From an uncultured Acidobacteriota bacterium (GTDB lineage: Bacteria > Acidobacteriota > Blastocatellia > Pyrinomonadales > Pyrinomonadaceae): a DNA stretch of 5,403 bases. The position numbers and the translations under genes were made by a program. A model generated the notes under the pieces. That model was not told the origin of the DNA and ran no database searches. It saw only the letters and a program-made list of their open reading frames with translations. Shown piece by piece: positions 5,337 through 5,403 of the stretch (its first letter is position 1; each line of letters starts with the position of its first letter). The DNA lies in assembly GCA_946480545.1 (NCBI GenBank), contig CAMLKY010000186.1, forward strand, positions 1 to 5,403, in the 5' to 3' direction.

Positions 5337-5403
5337 CGCGGATAACACGGATGACACTGATGAGGACCGATCTGACTCTTTTCTGATCCGCGTCATCCGC
5401 GCA
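5337..5403. repeat. Imperfect palindrome with phased GGAT motifs, cut by window end
   Basis: The left part carries GGAT-type tetramers starting at 5340 (GGAT), 5349 (GGAT), 5358 (TGAT) and 5368 (CGAT), steps of 9, 9 and 10. The right part (about 5383-5401) carries the complement ATCC twice, nine bases apart, and pairs with the left arm at about 15 of 19 positions. The element reaches the window edge and may be incomplete. The motif spacing is the same as in the CACGAA palindrome at 2167-2262, although the motif sequence differs. Confidence 0.65.

Larger units (their letters stand above)
5112..5403. other. Upstream region of the M16 operon, repeat-rich
   Basis: Nearly 300 bases without a supported gene. 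The operon-proximal part (5112-5190) is less GC-rich and contains the likely promoter and ribosome binding site. The part from 5223 on consists of two copies of a ~30-base repeat and then an imperfect palindrome that runs off the window edge. Antisense frames through here are mostly repeat sequence. Confidence 0.65.

Overview
The window looks like bacterial chromosome of moderate to slightly high GC. It carries a type IV pilus retraction-type ATPase, a two-gene M16 (insulinase/pitrilysin-like) peptidase operon, and an unusual density of small intergenic repeat elements. A long N-terminal extension on a PilT-like ATPase, paired secreted M16 proteins and several kinds of short periodic repeats would fit an Acidobacteriota (Blastocatellia-like) genome. 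That assignment is from memory and general appearance, not from a search, and should be treated as tentative.

Layout. Bases 1-70 hold a heptamer tandem array (ATTTGGG units) with G-quadruplex potential. Bases 71-267 are a leader with a plausible sigma70-type promoter. Bases 268-2124 (+) encode a 618-residue PilT-like ATPase. Its last ~360 residues are a complete PilT; its first ~100 residues look like a decayed second copy of the PilT N-terminal domain, joined by a Pro/Glu/Ser/Thr-rich linker. Bases 2125-2356 separate convergent genes. They hold a large imperfect palindrome built from CACGAA/TTCGTG motifs and then a perfect hairpin with a GAAA loop that can terminate transcription from both sides.

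Bases 2357-5111 (-) are an operon of two secreted M16-family proteins. The promoter-proximal gene (3766-5111) has the zinc motif HLFEH and the distal glutamate but is broken by a frame change with an apparent small deletion near 4548-4560, so it reads as two fragments (4494-5111 and 3766-4365). The downstream gene (2357-3763) is intact and lacks the zinc motif, but keeps the Arg/Tyr pair that the first gene lacks. This is the complementary division expected of a heterodimeric M16B protease. The signal peptide of the downstream gene appears to be written in repeat DNA: a 7-nt ACTTTTN array followed by an 8-nt GCARAGAC-type array.

Bases 5112-5403 are the upstream region of the operon. They contain a weak promoter candidate, two copies of a ~30-bp repeat (one forming a perfect hairpin), and at the edge a GGAT-based palindrome cut by the window end.

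Working together: the two M16 proteins would form one periplasmic or envelope peptidase if the first gene were intact. The pilus ATPase is a separate, convergent transcription unit with no other pilus genes in view. No CRISPR array, tRNA, rRNA, transposase or defence module was recognised.
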